Assembly: GCA_015492195.1 (NCBI GenBank)
Contig: WGFP01000107.1
Span: 1-6,403, forward strand
Origin: Acidiferrobacterales bacterium
Lineage (GTDB): Bacteria > Pseudomonadota > Gammaproteobacteria > Acidiferrobacterales > Sulfurifustaceae
Length of the DNA: 6,403 nt
Direction: 5' to 3'
The number at the start of each line of letters is the position of its first letter. The first letter of the stretch is position 1. Positions 6,315-6,403 of the stretch are shown in pieces. Below the pieces are notes generated by a model, which was not told the origin of the DNA, searched no databases, and saw only the letters and a list, made by a program, of their open reading frames with translations. A program made the position numbers and the translations under genes.

Positions 6315-6397
6315 CAAGTTTCAAGTACCAAGTGGCAAGGATACTAATGCTCCACTTGCTTTACGCGCATACCCTTGTAACTTGCTACTTGCCACTT
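6313..6397. repeat. Palindromic 7-bp repeat array with NNCAAGT units
   Basis: Left arm: four consecutive 7-bp units AGCAAGT, TTCAAGT, ACCAAGT, GGCAAGG at 6313-6340. Right arm, on the opposite strand: GGCAAGT (6387-6393), AGCAAGT (6380-6386), TACAAGG (6373-6379). The centre (6341-6372) carries one more inverted unit, CCACTTGC at 6352-6359. Because units are near-identical, several pairings are possible: AGTAGCAAGTT (6310-6320) with 6379-6389, 11 bp without mismatch; AAGTGGCAAG (6330-6339) with 6388-6397, 10 bp; CAAGTGG (6329-6335) with CCACTTG (6352-6358). The array starts inside the GNAT stop codon. It may continue past the window edge. Confidence 0.8.
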
Positions 6398-6402
6398 TTT
6401 TT
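6330..6402 (+). terminator. Possible intrinsic terminator formed by the CAAGT repeat
   Basis: The 10-bp perfect stem AAGTGGCAAG (6330-6339) / CTTGCCACTT (6388-6397) runs straight into a tract of seven T residues (6396-6402). It lies just after the last gene of the nadK-recN-GNAT operon, where termination is expected. The loop of 48 nt is much longer than in a standard terminator, and the stem is only moderately GC-rich, so efficiency may depend on folding of the inner repeats. Confidence 0.4.
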
Positions 6403-6403
6403 C

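Overview
The window is 6.4 kb of chromosome with a conventional core-gene layout, most consistent with a gammaproteobacterium (or possibly a betaproteobacterium) of fairly high G+C content. This rests on the gene order hrcA-grpE-dnaK divergent from nadK-recN, on DnaK residues that fall at the same positions as in E. coli, and on two promoter-like sites of the enterobacterial sigma-32 type. The species cannot be named from sequence alone.

Left half, minus strand (read right to left): hrcA (heat-shock repressor), grpE (nucleotide exchange factor) and the first 306 codons of dnaK (Hsp70), which runs off the left edge. Three regulatory sites are visible. A near-perfect CIRCE operator sits in front of hrcA and overlaps a vegetative-type promoter. 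A sigma-32-like promoter lies at the hrcA/grpE junction. A very good sigma-32 match lies between grpE and dnaK. The sequence therefore suggests a split circuit: the repressor gene is autoregulated through CIRCE, while the chaperone genes have their own internal heat-shock promoters.

Middle, 2897-3291: a divergent intergenic region of about 395 bp. It carries the CIRCE promoter on the hrcA side, roughly 200 bp of GC-rich sequence with little recognisable content, and a 116-bp palindromic repeat built on CGCCAAG units just upstream of nadK. The repeat is flanked by TA dinucleotides and looks like a non-coding miniature element.

Right half, plus strand: nadK (NAD kinase), recN (SMC-like DNA repair ATPase) and a small ArgA-like GNAT acetyltransferase. 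They form a tight operon: a 1-bp gap between nadK and recN, and a 14-bp overlap between recN and the GNAT gene. The operon ends in a second palindromic repeat of a different family, made of 7-bp units with the core CAAGT. It begins inside the GNAT stop codon, ends in a T tract, and could act as the terminator.

No mobile-element gene, CRISPR array, RNA gene or clearly new multi-gene system was found. The observations most worth following are the dual heat-shock control and the two CAAG-core repeat elements bracketing the nadK operon.
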